Source: Leptidea sinapis (taxonomy: Eukaryota > Arthropoda > Insecta > Lepidoptera > Pieridae). From it: a stretch of DNA of 64,000 nucleotides. The stretch spans positions 4,340,001 through 4,404,000 of the forward strand of contig NC_066309.1 in the NCBI RefSeq assembly GCF_905404315.1, read 5' to 3'. The translations under genes were made by a program, and so were the position numbers. The notes beneath the pieces were generated by a model that was given only the letters and a program-made list of their open reading frames with translations, searched no databases and was not told where the DNA came from. Every line of letters starts with the position of its first letter. The stretch's first letter is position 1. Of the stretch, positions 11,109-22,604 are shown piece after piece.

Positions 11109-11440
11109 CTAGCTGCCCCGACAGACGTTGTTCTGTAGATAGTAAAAAAACAACTGTTTTATATTTCAAAACATCAAAAATTATTTCGTAAATATGCTCC
11201 CTGTTGTTAGAATGAAATTTTTTCACAGCGGAACTGTCAAACCGTGCGTCACTAAATTCTCTCATAGAAAATACAAAAAAATATTGAAAATAAAAATATT
11301 TATGGGTCCCAAATCGAAATAAAAACTACCCTATCTCTCAAGTTGGACCAAACTGCACTCCATGAAGTAATCACCATTAAAATCCGTTCATTAGTTTAGG
11401 AGTCCATTGAGGACAAACATTGTGACACGAGATTTATATA
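11109..11440 (-). mobile_element. Short Helitron-like element
   Basis: The minus-strand 3' end is CTAG (11109-11112), preceded by cgtctgtcggggcag-like text. The 5' side is tatataaatctcgtgtcac, which abuts the LINE tail at 11441. It is closely related to 24851-25110. Non-coding. Confidence 0.65.
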
Positions 11441-11736
11441 TTTATTTATTTATTTATTTATTTATTAGGAAGCCAACGTGCATACAACTACCTTAATCTA
11501 CAGATACATTTAAAAATTCTTTCATAATGTTGTATACTCCACTTACAGGCTAACTCGACATGCTTAATAGTATTATATACATCCTTTGTTAAACTAAAAC
11601 TTTTGAAAACAATTTTTGATAAAATTTTTACAAATTAAAGCCACAAGCAAAAGGCTGATAAAACAATAAAATAACTATGTTCTTACTTAACAACCAAGAA
11701 AAAACTAAAGAATAAAACAATAACTACGAACAATGA

Positions 11737-14634
11737 CTAACCATCTTGCAGTACTTTCATAATTTTTTTGATTTCTTTTTTGAAACATGTGGCAGAGTGC
11801 TGAAAAATATCTATACCAGCTCTTTTAACCAAGTTGTTGTTGGTGACAACTATTCTATACAAAGGGGCGGATCTGCCTAGGTTCGATCTAGTTAATCTAG
11901 GCCTGAACGTTAGTTTTTTGAGAAGATGTGACCTAGCATTACGCTTTGGTACCGCCAATTGAACCCTACTCAACAGATTTGGGCAATCGACCCCTCCATC
12001 TATAACATTTTTTAGGAAAGAGAGATCAATTAAGCCCCTGCGATCAGACAGTGACGACGCTTTATAAAATTTTAAAAGATCAGTGTAGGTGTTAACCTTT
12101 TTATGTATTTTATCCTTGTATGCTAGGTGCCGTAAGAACTTCTTCTGGACTCTCTCTACCCTATTTTTATGAATTTGATAATATGGGCTCCATGCAATAG
12201 AACAGTATTCAAGTCTGCTTCGAACAAGCGAATTAAAAAGTGCTAGTTTAGTAGAAGACTTTCTAAATGCCTTTGTATTCCTGATGATGAATCCCAACAA
12301 TTTTAGTGAATTTTTAACTATATGGTCAATATGAGGTATAAAGCTTAATTTATAATCTGCGATCACGCCAAGATCTTTTATTTGATTTACTTTTTCTAAA
12401 ATGTTGTTTTTGATACTATAATCGAACTCAACATTTTTAATTTTTCTGCTGAAGGTTATGCTTTTGCATTTCAAGTAATTTAATTTTAAATTATTGAGAT
12501 CGCACCAATCAGAAAGTCTATCCAAGTCCCTTTGAATATGAATCGAATCACATATGTCATTAATCTTACTGTATATCTTTAGGTCATCAGCATATATTTG
12601 GAACTGACAGTACTTGAAACATTCAATAATATCGTTTATGAATATTCCAAATAACAAGGGCCCAAGATTGGAGCCCTGTGGTACTCCTGACGTCGCAACA
12701 AATGTGTGGGAATAATATCCTCCTAAAACCACATTCATTTTGCGATTCGTTAAGTACGACTCAAACCAGCTAAGTAGAATCCTGCAGATACCGTATCTCC
12801 GGAGTTTCTCTAACAAAATATAGTGATCAACTACATTAAACGCCTTTGATAGGTCCGCGTAAACACAATCTACTTGAGCTGTATTATCCAGAGCCATTGT
12901 TACGTCATCCACAAAGAAGGCTAAATTAGACATAGTTGATCTTTTTTTAATGAACCCGTGCTGGTTTTCTGACATCACTGGTTTCATGTACCATGCTAGT
13001 AGCGGACAAATTAATTTTTCAAAAACTTTAGAAAATATTGATAAAATACATATTGGTCTGTACTTTGCTATGTCTTTTCGATCCCCACTTTTGAATACGG
13101 GAACTACCCTGGCTCTTTTCCAAATACTTGGGAATTCACCGTCACACAAAGATTTGTTAAATATTAGCAATAACGGTTCTGCTAGGAAAACAGAACAACG
13201 TTTAGCAAATATGGGTGGTATATCGTCTGGTCCGGGCCCTTTATTAACATCAAGGCCTTTTAATAGTTTTATAACATCCATTTTAGTTATGTTGATACTG
13301 TGTAATTGTGAGTTATGTATGGAATTTGTATTAATAGATGGTTCTGTTTTTAATATTTTGTTTGAAATTATGTACATATTTGAAAAGTGATTTGCGAATT
13401 GATTGCAAATATCCAAGCCATCAGTGAATGAGTAACCATTAAAAGACATAAGAGCAGGATAGTCACATTTATTATTACGCTTTTGTTTTAAGTAAGAATG
13501 AAAAAATTTAGGATTTAATTTAATATTATGTTCTACCCTTTCTAAATAGTTTTTATAATCTAAATTAATAATTTTTTCACATCTTTCTCGTAATAACATA
13601 AATTCAATTTCATCCATAGGATTACAATATTTTAAGTACAGTTTTCTATATTTATTCTTCTCAGCTAATCTTTTAATTAAGTTTTTTGAATACCAAACAG
13701 GATAACAACTTTTATTTTTAATTTTTTTCTTAGGCACACATTTTTCAATTATTTTACGCAGCTCTGCATAAAATATCATTGTCATATGATTTACAGTTTG
13801 ACACTCACTGAAAAGAGACGACCAATTAAGACCCTCAAGATTGTCATTGATGCCTTCATAATCAGCGTTTCCAAAATTATATTTTATGATCACATTAGGA
13901 GACAGCAAAGCTTCTTTATCATCTATTTTAAAGTTTATTTCAAGAGGCGGATGATACTTATCTATAGAGCAAGCAGAAAAGTCACTTTGTACTATTTTTA
14001 TATTATTAAAGTTGCAGAAAACAAGATCTAATATTTTATCGTATGCGTTACATATGCAGTTATACTGTGATAGACTTGTTAATGCCATAAAATCATTGAT
14101 AATTGTAACTACAGGACCACTATTGGATGGGGTCATTCTTGTGCCGTGAGTATCTTCATAACTCCATTTTATGGATGGAATATTGAAATCACCAAGCACT
14201 ATCACTTGTTATTGGTCATTTATAATAGTATGTTCTACATTCTTTATGAAGCCTTCAATAGTTCCATATTTAAGCGGTGAAGGTATATATACTGCACATA
14301 TCGAAATAGTTATTGAGTTTAGGACCATATTAACCCAGAGGTCTTCATGATCAGATTCCCACAAATCTACCCTGTAGCATTTATATTTTCTAGAAATAGC
14401 AATTAATACTCCCCCTCCATCCAATTTGCATGACTCGCTAGATTCACGATCTCGACGAAACACATTATATCTATCATCAATAAACTTATTATTCAATACT
14501 CCGCTGTTAAGCCATGTTTCTGTGAACACTATAATATCAAAATCCGAATTCAGTACTGCAAGATATATGTCATTAGTTTTTGTTCTTATTCCTCTAACAT
14601 TTTGATAGAAAATTTTTAAACCTTTAACCATCAA
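11737..14634 (-). pseudogene. LINE ORF2: AP endonuclease and reverse transcriptase, one in-frame stop
   Basis: ORF2 nicks target DNA and reverse-transcribes the element RNA at the nick. Starting at 14634 the frame runs about 965 codons and is broken only by TAA at 14209-14211, after 141 codons. The codon just after it resumes the same frame. Endonuclease motifs lie on both sides of the stop: FYQNVRGIRTK near residue 9, FTETWL near 36 and GGGVLI before it, GDFNIPSIKW directly after it. The reverse transcriptase follows, with GVPQGSNLGPLLF and the catalytic YADD at 12583-12594. The C-terminal part has a TRSNLGRSAPLYR block that recurs in other LINE fragments here. The stop lies inside the endonuclease, so without readthrough the enzyme is dead. 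ORF2 starts 93 bases downstream of ORF1. Confidence 0.9.
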
Positions 14635-14727
14635 TTCCAGTTACAAGTTTTGATGCTTTTTAAAATACAAAAACTATTACACAATAAAAAGTTATCTACA
14701 CAGAGACGGACAAAAGATTAGAGAATT

Positions 14728-15694
14728 TTATACTAAGGTGGCTAATTGATCCTTTGATTTTACTAATATTACGTCACTTGATATGGTTTTTCGTAAGAAT
14801 ATATTACCGTTACGCGACCAGACGAAACGGTACTGTTTACTCTTGGCAAAAATACGTGTTGCGGCGTACAAATCTTTAGCGGTGGAGGACAAGTGCTCTG
14901 AAATATAAACCGGTTTCTTGTCTCCAGATAATCCCAAATGTGATGTATTTAGCTTATCCTCCTTGTTAGATTTATTGAACTTTATTGCACCAGCCAAAAA
15001 TTTGTCTCTTAGCAAAGATGAGCTAAACTTAATAATAACGGATCTAGGCCTCAAAGAGTCCTTGTTAATTTTAGCGACTCTTGTGCACTTAACTACACTC
15101 CCTTCAGGTATTGTAGTATTTATCACTCTTCCAATTTGTTCTACTATTTTAACTAAGTTCTCGCCTCTATGCTCTGGAATACAATTTACCTCAATATTGG
15201 TGGCTCTTGCCTCTCGATCCAATATATTAAGTGCGTTTGTATGACTATTTATGATATCTCGGAGTTCAATATTCTCTTTCTTTAAGGTTGAGATTTCCGC
15301 CTTTGCGTTTTCTAACTCTGCTTTTACTGTATCAAAAACTCCTGATAAATAGTCTATGGATGACTTTATACTTTGTAGACCGGTCAGCTCCTCCCTAATT
15401 TTTTTTAATTCAACACTTACGGTTTGAGAAATTATTTCCTGCACCTCTTTCCTTACAGCCGATAAGAATTCGTTATTTGAAGTAAGCGTACCATCAGTCG
15501 TTATGCCTCCCAGTGCTGATGTTGATGACAGAACTTTTGACGAGCTCTTACAGACTGTACAAGTCCACTGCCCCCGGGGCACTCCCAGATGGCACAACAC
15601 ATTCAAGGTGGTACATTACTTGACATATTGTGCATTTTATTCTTTTTTGTGTAACCAACACATTCAATTTGCAATTATTACATTCGTTTGTCAT
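14728..15694 (-). pseudogene. LINE ORF1: PHD finger, coiled coil, FP-like C-terminal domain; frameshifted
   Basis: ORF1 proteins bind the element RNA. Reading from ATG 15694, the first frame gives cysteine pairs NECNNCK and KCTICQ followed by MYHLEC. After about 15590 the pattern continues in another frame with GQWTCTVCK. Together these are the C4HC3 spacing of a PHD finger, so a frameshift lies near 15580-15600. From there the frame is open to 14728 (about 290 codons). A coiled coil rich in K, E and L spans roughly residues 50-125 of that frame. Next comes an NIEVNCIPE-type RRM-like strand, and the C-terminal region with VYISEHLSS and YRFVWSRNGNIFLRK resembles the C-terminal domain of baculovirus FP proteins, a similarity known in insect LINE ORF1s. 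The frame's first usable codon upstream is not ATG, which supports the frameshift reading. Confidence 0.8.
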
Positions 15695-15700
15695 TTTTAG

Positions 15701-16144
15701 AAAATATAAAATTTGAAAATTTGTTCGGTGGTAAGATTCGAACCAATTTGTATCAAGCGCTGGAACTACTAAATAATGGGAAAGTTACGAATTTTGCAAT
15801 CTGTATCTTATAAACGACTCACGACCAAATTGCATTCACACTTGTATCACAATCGATATGAGGGTAGTACAAAAATACCACTTAAATACATGAGTTTTGT
15901 TTTAGTATTTATACACTATTTCGAAATAAAAACTTCATCATTCAAACTATAATAACTATAATCGTTCCCAATTATTACTGAAATTACTGTTTCACACGGC
16001 TTTATGAACTTTAAACTGCTAATAATATTTTTAAAAACGGAACAAAACAAAGAACGTTCTTACTCTTTGACAGTGATATTGGTGAAGGTGGTTGGTATAT
16101 ATATTAAGATATGTAGATAACGTTTGAACTTATGAATTTTAAGA
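15701..16144. other. Sequence upstream of the LINE, possible 5' UTR
   Basis: No coding signal and no match elsewhere in the window. It may be LINE 5' UTR or flanking DNA. Confidence 0.4.
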
Positions 16145-16280
16145 AGTCTGAAGGGCGCCGTAGCTACTGAAATTACTGGGCAAATGAGACTTAACATCTT
16201 ATGACTCAAGGTGACGAGCGCAATTGTAGTGCGCTCATAATCTAGTCGGCATCCTGTGCAAAGGAACCTCCCACTGGTTT
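16145..16280. repeat. Rearranged family A SINE-like element (plus-strand middle fused to inverted head)
   Basis: 16145-16237 reads as the middle of family A on the plus strand (gtctgaagggcgccgtagct to gtagtgcgctca). 16238-16280 then reads as the head of the element on the minus strand (taatctagtcggcatcctgt to cccactggt). Confidence 0.7.
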
Positions 16281-16695
16281 AAATAATATTATATTGTAGG
16301 TAAATTCAAATGGTCATTAACTAGTTTACTGTTTAATGATATGGCAACAATGAAAAATTCAATATTCACTAATACATAGTTTTTTCTTATATATTAGTTG
16401 AAATCAGGACAAAAGACTTCACACGAAGGCAGACGCAACGGCGCTCTATTGTTAAAAACTTTCTTTTCACTTCCGCATTGTGGTACTTCTGGGATTGTAA
16501 TTCCTGTCTGTATTAAGACTGTTCTATAACTACTTTGGGTGATGAAGTTTTTCCATAGAGCGTAAAATGTGATTGACTAGAAACCCGCACGGACATCGTG
16601 TTGATTAAATAGATTCAGCATTCAACCGTTTATACTACTAGCTAATATTTAGTAACTTGAACATTAACGTTGTGCATTTTTTAATATAATAATAA
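16281..16695. other. Unassigned DNA
   Basis: No gene or repeat recognised. Confidence 0.4.
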
Positions 16696-16847
16696 TCTAT
16701 ATATATAAAAGAGAATATATGTTTGAATGTTCCCTAATAACTCCTAAACTATTCGACCGATCTCAATGAAATCTTGATTCGTTGAAGCTCAAGGAAGGTT
16801 TACAAATATAATTTATATGGAAAAACAACGTTTGTCAGGTCAGCTAT
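16696..16847 (+). mobile_element. Short non-autonomous Helitron-like element
   Basis: It begins A|TCTATATATATAAAAG and contains ctcctaaactattcgaccga, the conserved internal block of this family. It ends acgtttgtcaggtcagctat, where the usual CTAG has become CTAT. Non-coding, about 150 bp. Confidence 0.65.
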
Positions 16848-16849
16848 TA

Positions 16850-17099
16850 ATATATTGACACACTTTTTACACAAATTATCTTGCCCAAAATTAGGCATAT
16901 AGCTTGTGCTATGGGTTGCAAAACAACGATACATTTAATACAATGTACTTACATACATAAATACATATAAACATCCATGACTCGGAAACAAACATCCATA
17001 TTCATCATATAAATGCTTTCACCTACCAGGATTTGAACCCGGGACCTCTAGATTAGTAGGTAGGCTAGTATCGCTAACCACTCGGCTATACAGGTCGTG
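16850..17099 (-). repeat. Family C tRNA-headed SINE
   Basis: On the minus strand the head reads tatagccgagtggttagcga (A box) and ccgggttcaaatcctggtag (B box and T-arm). A body follows with gatgaatatggatgtttgtt and a 3' region ending attatcttgggcaag-like text. A very similar copy is at 31552-31824. The tRNA-like head no longer forms a working tRNA. Confidence 0.75.
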
Positions 17100-17344
17100 A
17101 ACGCTAAATATATTGCAATGGTTTTATTTATCAGTATAAAAGTACTACATTTATGTGGAAATACAATATTCATTTATTACGCTATCGTATAAGAAAAAAA
17201 TAACGTTACATAAATTTTTACAGTTCAGAACTATTACAATTATTTTACATTTAAGAGTTTATTTTTTAGAAAAAATCAATATCCATCCATAATAAACTGT
17301 AAAAATAATAGAGTTTAAAGTATGAAATTGCTGTTTTATTGTAA
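17100..17344. other. Unassigned AT-rich DNA
   Basis: No gene or repeat recognised. Confidence 0.4.
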
Positions 17345-17765
17345 TAGGTACATTAATGATTACTTCCAAAATTCGAGTCATTTTTGAATACGAGTTTCGA
17401 CGCGGATCTATCGCGACGGAAACTGCTCGCAATATCAATGTTGCGTGGAGGGTGGACTGCCAATAAACTCACCGTGTGATTTTGGTTTAAATGCTATTGT
17501 GATGAAAACTTTTATATTAAGATCGAATCGAAAAGACCGCCCACACAGGTGATTAACAAAGAATTGAAAGAGATGGTGGAAGCCGATCCAAGCCAAACAA
17601 CTCAGGAATTACCGGCATGGTTTAACGTTATCTTACCAACAATATTGACTCATTTGCGTCAAATCAATAAAATAAAAAAATATGAATACAATTTTAAAAA
17701 GTGCAACCCGTTTTTTTTTTTATTTGGTGGCAATCTGACACTTATCGAATTTTGTTAACAACTTC
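17345..17765 (+). mobile_element. Internally deleted mariner transposon, copy B
   Basis: The plus strand gives IRVIFEYEFRRGSIATETAR, a mariner transposase N terminus, and later KELKEMVEADPSQTTQEL and ILTHLRQINKIKK. The reading frame is broken between them. After about 120 codons the sequence jumps to an A/T-rich tail and the end sequence caacttcattgg. The catalytic domain is gone. Copy A at 1545-1990 shares this deletion. Confidence 0.8.
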
Positions 17766-18057
17766 ATTGGTGTTATTGACGCGTAACACACATTCATTTT
17801 CTGAAATAAAAGTAATTTTTATTAAAAAATATAGACAGGCAAAAATTTTTAATTGGGCATTCTAGAAAAGATTTTGTGTAAATTTAATTATATATCAAAA
17901 AGCTGCTATTTCGTTACTTTTATTTTAATGGATATATTTTTATGTTTATTATACGAATACATTATAACTACGCCAAATAAGTCACTATTTTGAACCTGGG
18001 TAAGTTCAATGTATGACTTTTCAAGTCATCTGAAGTCCTCAACTGGTACCACATTTA
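17766..18057. other. Unassigned AT-rich DNA
   Basis: No gene or repeat recognised. Confidence 0.4.
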
Positions 18058-18305
18058 CCAGTGGGAGGCTTGTGTGCATGCCGGCTAGATTATGGGTACT
18101 ACAACGGCGCCTATTTCTGTCGTGAAACAGTAATGTGTAAGCATTACTGTGTTTCCGTTTGAAGGTCACTGTAGCTAGTGAAATTTCTGGGCAAATGAGA
18201 TTTAACTTAAATCTGATGTCTCAGGGTGAGGAGTGCAATTGTAGTGCCGCTCAGAGCTTTTCAGCCATCAGCTGAAAGTCCTGCTCATCTCGTCCCTTTC
18301 TGTCA
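18058..18305 (+). repeat. Family A SINE-like element, internally shortened
   Basis: It runs from ccagtgggaggcttgtgtgc to ctgctcatctcgtccctttc. The right-hand hairpin half and the gggcagggcgtatc block are missing. Confidence 0.7.
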
Positions 18306-18359
18306 TAAATAAAAATATAAACAACATTCAGTGGTATTCGCCTACAGTTGCTTTTTTTA

Positions 18360-18555
18360 TCTATACTAATATTATAAAGAGGACAGATTTGATTGTTTGT
18401 TTGTTTGTTTGCATTGAATAGGCTCCGAAACTACTGAACCGATTTTAAAAATTATTTCACTGTTGGGAAGCTACACTATCGTCGGGTGACATAGGCTATG
18501 TTATATCTTTTTTTTTGTTAAATTGTTAAATACCGAAGCCGGGACAAACTGCTAG
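18360..18555 (+). mobile_element. Short Helitron-like element, 196 bp
   Basis: It begins A|TCTATACTAATATTATAAAG, has a (GTTT)n run and the block gaaactactgaaccgatttt, and ends gccgggacaaactgCTAG|T. Its last ~75 bp are part of the 1.8-kb unit shared with 2072-3880. Confidence 0.7.
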
Positions 18556-20330
18556 TCTTGTATAAAATATCAACCAACCAAATTTTGTTGAAAGAAAACT
18601 ATAATACAGATCATATTATCTTCGTATGCTACATACTGTGCATGTTTTACCTACATCTACTACGAACAGCCTACGTGCTACGAGAACGTAACGCCATTAA
18701 CACGTCTACGTAAGAGAAGCCAACCCGTCATATTTTTCATACAAACGCTCGTTCGCGATTTCGGCGTTGTAACGCATCGTTAAAAAAATAATAAAAGCTA
18801 TTGATAGATATCTTGTTCATTATATCAAGGTTTCTATCAAAGCATAATATACAAATTTCAAGAAAAAAATTCAGTACAACCTTCCAAATATTTGTTTTAT
18901 TGCACAAATTGAACCTGAACTTTGGCTCGATCACTATATGATTAGATTTCCATTTAGTCTGACTCCAAGTTATTCGAATCATTTATAATACACGCATGTA
19001 TATATTATTTGTCATATTTTAATTTATACATATTATCATACAAATAAATTCTTATTAGTATATGTTATTGCTAATTAATTAGATTATAATTAATAACAAT
19101 GAATCTAGCACAGGAAATATGTATTCTTAGTTTAAAACAAAATTAGATTGTATTAGTTAATCAAGTTCTACCGGAAGCTGGACATTTTCCAATAAAGTTG
19201 AAATGCTATAATAGTTAATACTGACCACATTGCTTCGTTCTAAGAGTACAAGCTGTGAAACTCAGTCCCCCCTAACTTTTCTCCTATTCAACGAATTTTT
19301 TTATAACTTTCTGTAATTGGAAATACAATTAGTCAGATAATTTTTATTATGTGACACCAGTTTTGAATCCACTGGATTAAAAATACTTATTTTGTATCCA
19401 ATACAATAGTTAATATTATTCTGTTTTTTTTTTATGAAGGGCGAAGACAAACAACCTTTTGGTCACCTGTTATAAATAGATATAGTTAGTTAAGTGATTT
19501 GCAGCAAAGAAAGTAGTCATACAAAGCATAGTCTTATTACTAACTTTCCTTTTAGGTGCATAGCTAAATCATAAAATAATAATAATATAATGTACCATTT
19601 AAAGTATGTTTAAAGGTCACTTTTAAGATCTACCTTTATAACAAAAGGAATCTTCTTGTATACGGCTGCTGTCAACAGGTCGACTAACGGCCGTTTTCAA
19701 TAACCTATCTATATAACATACGGATACATTGCTGTTACCGTTTAATGACAAGATCTTATCTATCCATAGTTATAGTCCAATGCTTCTGTCAATAGGTTAT
19801 TGAAATGTAAGTAAGCGTAAAAGGATAGATTTTTCTACCTCTAGTAAGTTAAACTAAGGATAGATAGGTTATTGACGACGGCCGTTACTAGGTAACTTCT
19901 GAAAATCAGTGTTGGAATTGGGGTGATCCTTATTTCAATTCCAAAAATGCTGAGTGGGTGTCCTTTTCATGACATCCTATTTTGTATATATTTTTTTGTG
20001 ATGTCATGAATAAATGCATTCTTTACTTACTTTTTCATTTAGCTAAATAAATAACTCTGTGAGCATCTGTTATGAACATAACCGTATTCAATGACATACA
20101 TAATATATTCTCAAACCATCCATTAAAAGCAGTTATTTAAATTCAAAGGAAAAGTGGTATAAAATAAATTATACAATAAAACACGCACATTGTTAAATTG
20201 ACGAACATACAGTTTCTATTGTCTTACATTTGTAATAAGTATTTCACTCCAAGAATGTCTTCGCTATTACAACCATTAGTCATGCTTTCTGTTCCTTTAA
20301 ATTTCAAATTGGGGCGGATGAGCAACGTCC
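18484..20330 (+). repeat. 1.8-kb dispersed repeat unit, copy 2
   Basis: It is nearly identical to 2072-3880 and extends about 50 bp further at its distal end. The shared open frame is at 18737-18982 on the minus strand (81 codons, no known domain). The nested MITE at 19686-19886 has lost part of its left inverted repeat. It starts within the Helitron that ends at 18555. Confidence 0.75.
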
Positions 20331-20496
20331 TAAAGAGGGGTTTATATCTTTTTAAATAATATTTCCATAAATGTGATTATCTTGAAATACTTAATCAATA
20401 GTCTTTTACTGTAATTTTTGCATATCAATTTAGATATCTACGATTATATCGCACGGTTACAAGTCAGTGGGCTGAAATCCACATATTAAATTCATA

Positions 20497-20645
20497 TCTT
20501 AATCTCGAGCGGTTGCCAAAACCGAGCGGAACTGGAGGGCAAAGTCAAATTCGCTTTGAAGAAGCTGGGCGTCATAAATAGAGCACGGCAATACTTCAAA
20601 CCGGCCCACATTCTAGCGCTGTACAAAGTCCCGCACCCTTCCCGT
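20497..20645 (+). pseudogene. LINE reverse-transcriptase fragment
   Basis: The plus strand reads KKLGVINRARQYFKPAHILA followed by LYKV, a block from the C-terminal part of insect LINE reverse transcriptases. It is truncated on both sides. The antisense open frame over it (20492-20857) is spurious. Confidence 0.7.
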
Positions 20646-20914
20646 GAGTAAATAAGTAATGAGTCCTTTAATTCCCAGAAGAGGAGTATCAGTCTTTTAG
20701 AATCAAACAATACTAGACGTTCTCTCTTTGACCCTAGAGGGTTCTCTGATTGAACACTCGACGTCGCTGGTTCGCTGCATCCATCTATTGACAAGGAGTG
20801 TTCATCGAGCGAAGAAATGGTGCTGGTCCCATGCTGGGAGACTGAAATGAGCTTCAATAGATATGCTTATTAGATGCCTGTGTAACATCCAGCTTTTTGT
20901 ATTGTATTAGTAAA
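20646..20914. other. Unassigned DNA downstream of the LINE fragment
   Basis: Slightly higher GC than the surroundings. A short frame reads LLESNNTRRSLFDPRGFSD before a stop; I could not assign it. Confidence 0.35.
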
Positions 20915-21080
20915 ATTATAACAATATCAAAAACTTCTATAGAACCGTTGTTATTTGAAACTCGATGAAACGAAAAAGCGAGACGGTAGATACACAGGCA
21001 GGTAAGTGTATAGGATCTAGCCGACGAGAGAATGAGACAGACACATAAATTCATAAGATTAAACGTGGGAGAAAATGAGA
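20915..21080 (+). repeat. Family H dispersed repeat
   Basis: It shares the block 'tttgaaactcgatgaaacga' plus aaaagcga and the following agaatgagacagac with two copies at 45520-45785. Confidence 0.6.
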
Positions 21081-21168
21081 TCGCTCGATAGGCGTTTGCC
21101 GGCATTATTTTTTGTCATACATTTTCGAGTTTATAAAAGAGTTGCGCCAGGCTGCTTTGATGTGTGAT

Positions 21169-21208
21169 AAAAAACAATTGGCAAATGATGTCCCGCCAAT
21201 TGTTTTTT
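21169..21208. repeat. Perfect hairpin with 14-bp arms
   Basis: aaaaaacaattggc, 12-nt loop, gccaattgtttttt. There is no transcription unit around it, so it is listed as structure only. Confidence 0.7.
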
Positions 21209-21864
21209 TTTACTACTAAGAAGCTTGAGTTGAAACGTTTCAAGAGATATAACATTAGAAATTCGAATAGTGCCGATAAGCTAGAAGTGCAAAACTTTTA
21301 GTGTGCCCTAAACAACGGAGCTCTGAGGTAAAATAAAAGATTAATTAAAAATATTCATATTCAAATTCAAAAAAACCTTCCACTATAAAACTTTCTAAGA
21401 CCATGTTACTCGTATAAAATATACTATTTAGACCCGGTTTTTTTAGTTTATTCGTGTTTTGTAATAAGAGGGAATAAGTTTTTTAGTGCAGCTCAAATGA
21501 AGTACAAAAGTAACTCAAATAATAATATACAAATGAGTGTCATTCTTTGTAATTATTTTACCGACAATACATTCCACCACAAATATTATACAGCTATATT
21601 CAAAACAATATAAAACTATATATTTTAACAGATATTTTCCATTGGAATCATTTGGTGACAATACTCTTCTTTCAATCTGATAAGGAGACATTGAAGGCCT
21701 TTCACTGAATGGTAATATCAGACATCTTCATCTCAAACGGAAATAGAATAGCGGATACTTCCCGCGACCGCCGTTTTAATACAATACCTTGTCTTCAAGT
21801 TTTTTTCTTTTTGCGTTAAATATGTACTTAAATTGCTATAAAGCCAATACTTTTTTAATGAAAA
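21209..21864. other. Unassigned AT-rich DNA
   Basis: No gene or repeat recognised. Confidence 0.4.
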
Positions 21865-22325
21865 AATAAGATTGCAAAAGATAGAACATCCTATACAAAC
21901 AAGAGCCATAACTCAGAACCGGTTGTCGATTCTCCGGGCCTGCAACGTGTACGGCGAACGAACTGCCGATTACCTAATACCTCGCTTGCTAAATGAGCTG
22001 CCCTTCAGTGAGCGGCAAAATTTAAATACTAAAAACATTGATTATAGAATAAAGGATTACCTATTACATAAATTATAGCAGCTAAGAGAATTTGAACCTG
22101 CTAAGTCATATTTATAAGTTATATTTATTCGTTTTTAAGTCTTTTAAAATATTTTCACTGTGTTCATTTAATTTATAGCATAAGTTGTTGTTGAGTTGTG
22201 ACGTATTATTAAGTGTTATTAGCATTAGTTGTTAATCTTTGTGGTTTTTTTTAGATGCTAATTTGACCTAGTTTTATATCGGTATATGTTATATGATAAA
22301 TAAATAAATAAAAAAAAAAATATTA
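21865..22325 (+). pseudogene. LINE 3' end: C-terminal reverse-transcriptase remnant, UTR and tail
   Basis: 21872-22078 reads AITQNRLSILRACNVYGERT and then a LIPRLLNELPFSE block, the 'xxLWNxLP' type of C-terminal motif of insect LINEs, with intact stop. A ~230-bp UTR follows and ends in a (TAAA)n and A tail at about 22300-22320. Strongly 5' truncated. Confidence 0.75.
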
Positions 22326-22604
22326 AGGTAGTAAAATATGTTGGAATTACTTTTCACTTTGTGATTGTTTTGGATTCTCAATGACTTAGAATTAATAGAT
22401 GACACATTGGAACCTGAGTCATAGACACCACGTAATACAAGAATATGTATGATAAATCGAAGGGACATAGGCTTCAAAGTCGGAGATGCTGTTTTCGTGG
22501 AGAATGGAAACAAGTTGAATAGATAGAAGCTTAATCAATTTCATCTCAAGTCAATTTCCTAATAAGCAAATATTGAGGTTGAGCAGGTTATCAATAGTAA
22601 AGTA
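22326..22604. other. Unassigned DNA
   Basis: No gene or repeat recognised. Confidence 0.4.

Larger units (their letters stand above)
11441..15700 (-). mobile_element. Near-complete non-LTR retrotransposon (LINE), jockey/CR1-like
   Basis: It has two open reading frames in the usual order, ORF1 then ORF2, and a ~270-bp 3' UTR. It ends in a (TAAA)n tail that reads as a TTTA run at 11441-11467. The element is in much better condition than any other LINE in the window: one frameshift in ORF1 and one stop in ORF2. The 5' UTR boundary is not visible; sequence up to about 16100 could belong to it. Clade is given loosely, because ORF1 with a PHD finger is seen in CR1-like elements while ORF2 also resembles jockey-group proteins. 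Confidence 0.85.

Noticed and set aside
12950..13390. 146-codon plus-strand frame
   Set aside because: Antisense shadow of the LINE reverse transcriptase.
14918..15244. 108-codon plus-strand frame
   Set aside because: Antisense shadow of LINE ORF1.
20646..20860. Possible host exon downstream of the LINE fragment
   Set aside because: A short frame with a stop in the middle, no domain and no splice context that I could support.
21169..21208. Intrinsic transcription terminator (hairpin plus T run)
   Set aside because: The window is eukaryotic and no upstream transcription unit exists.
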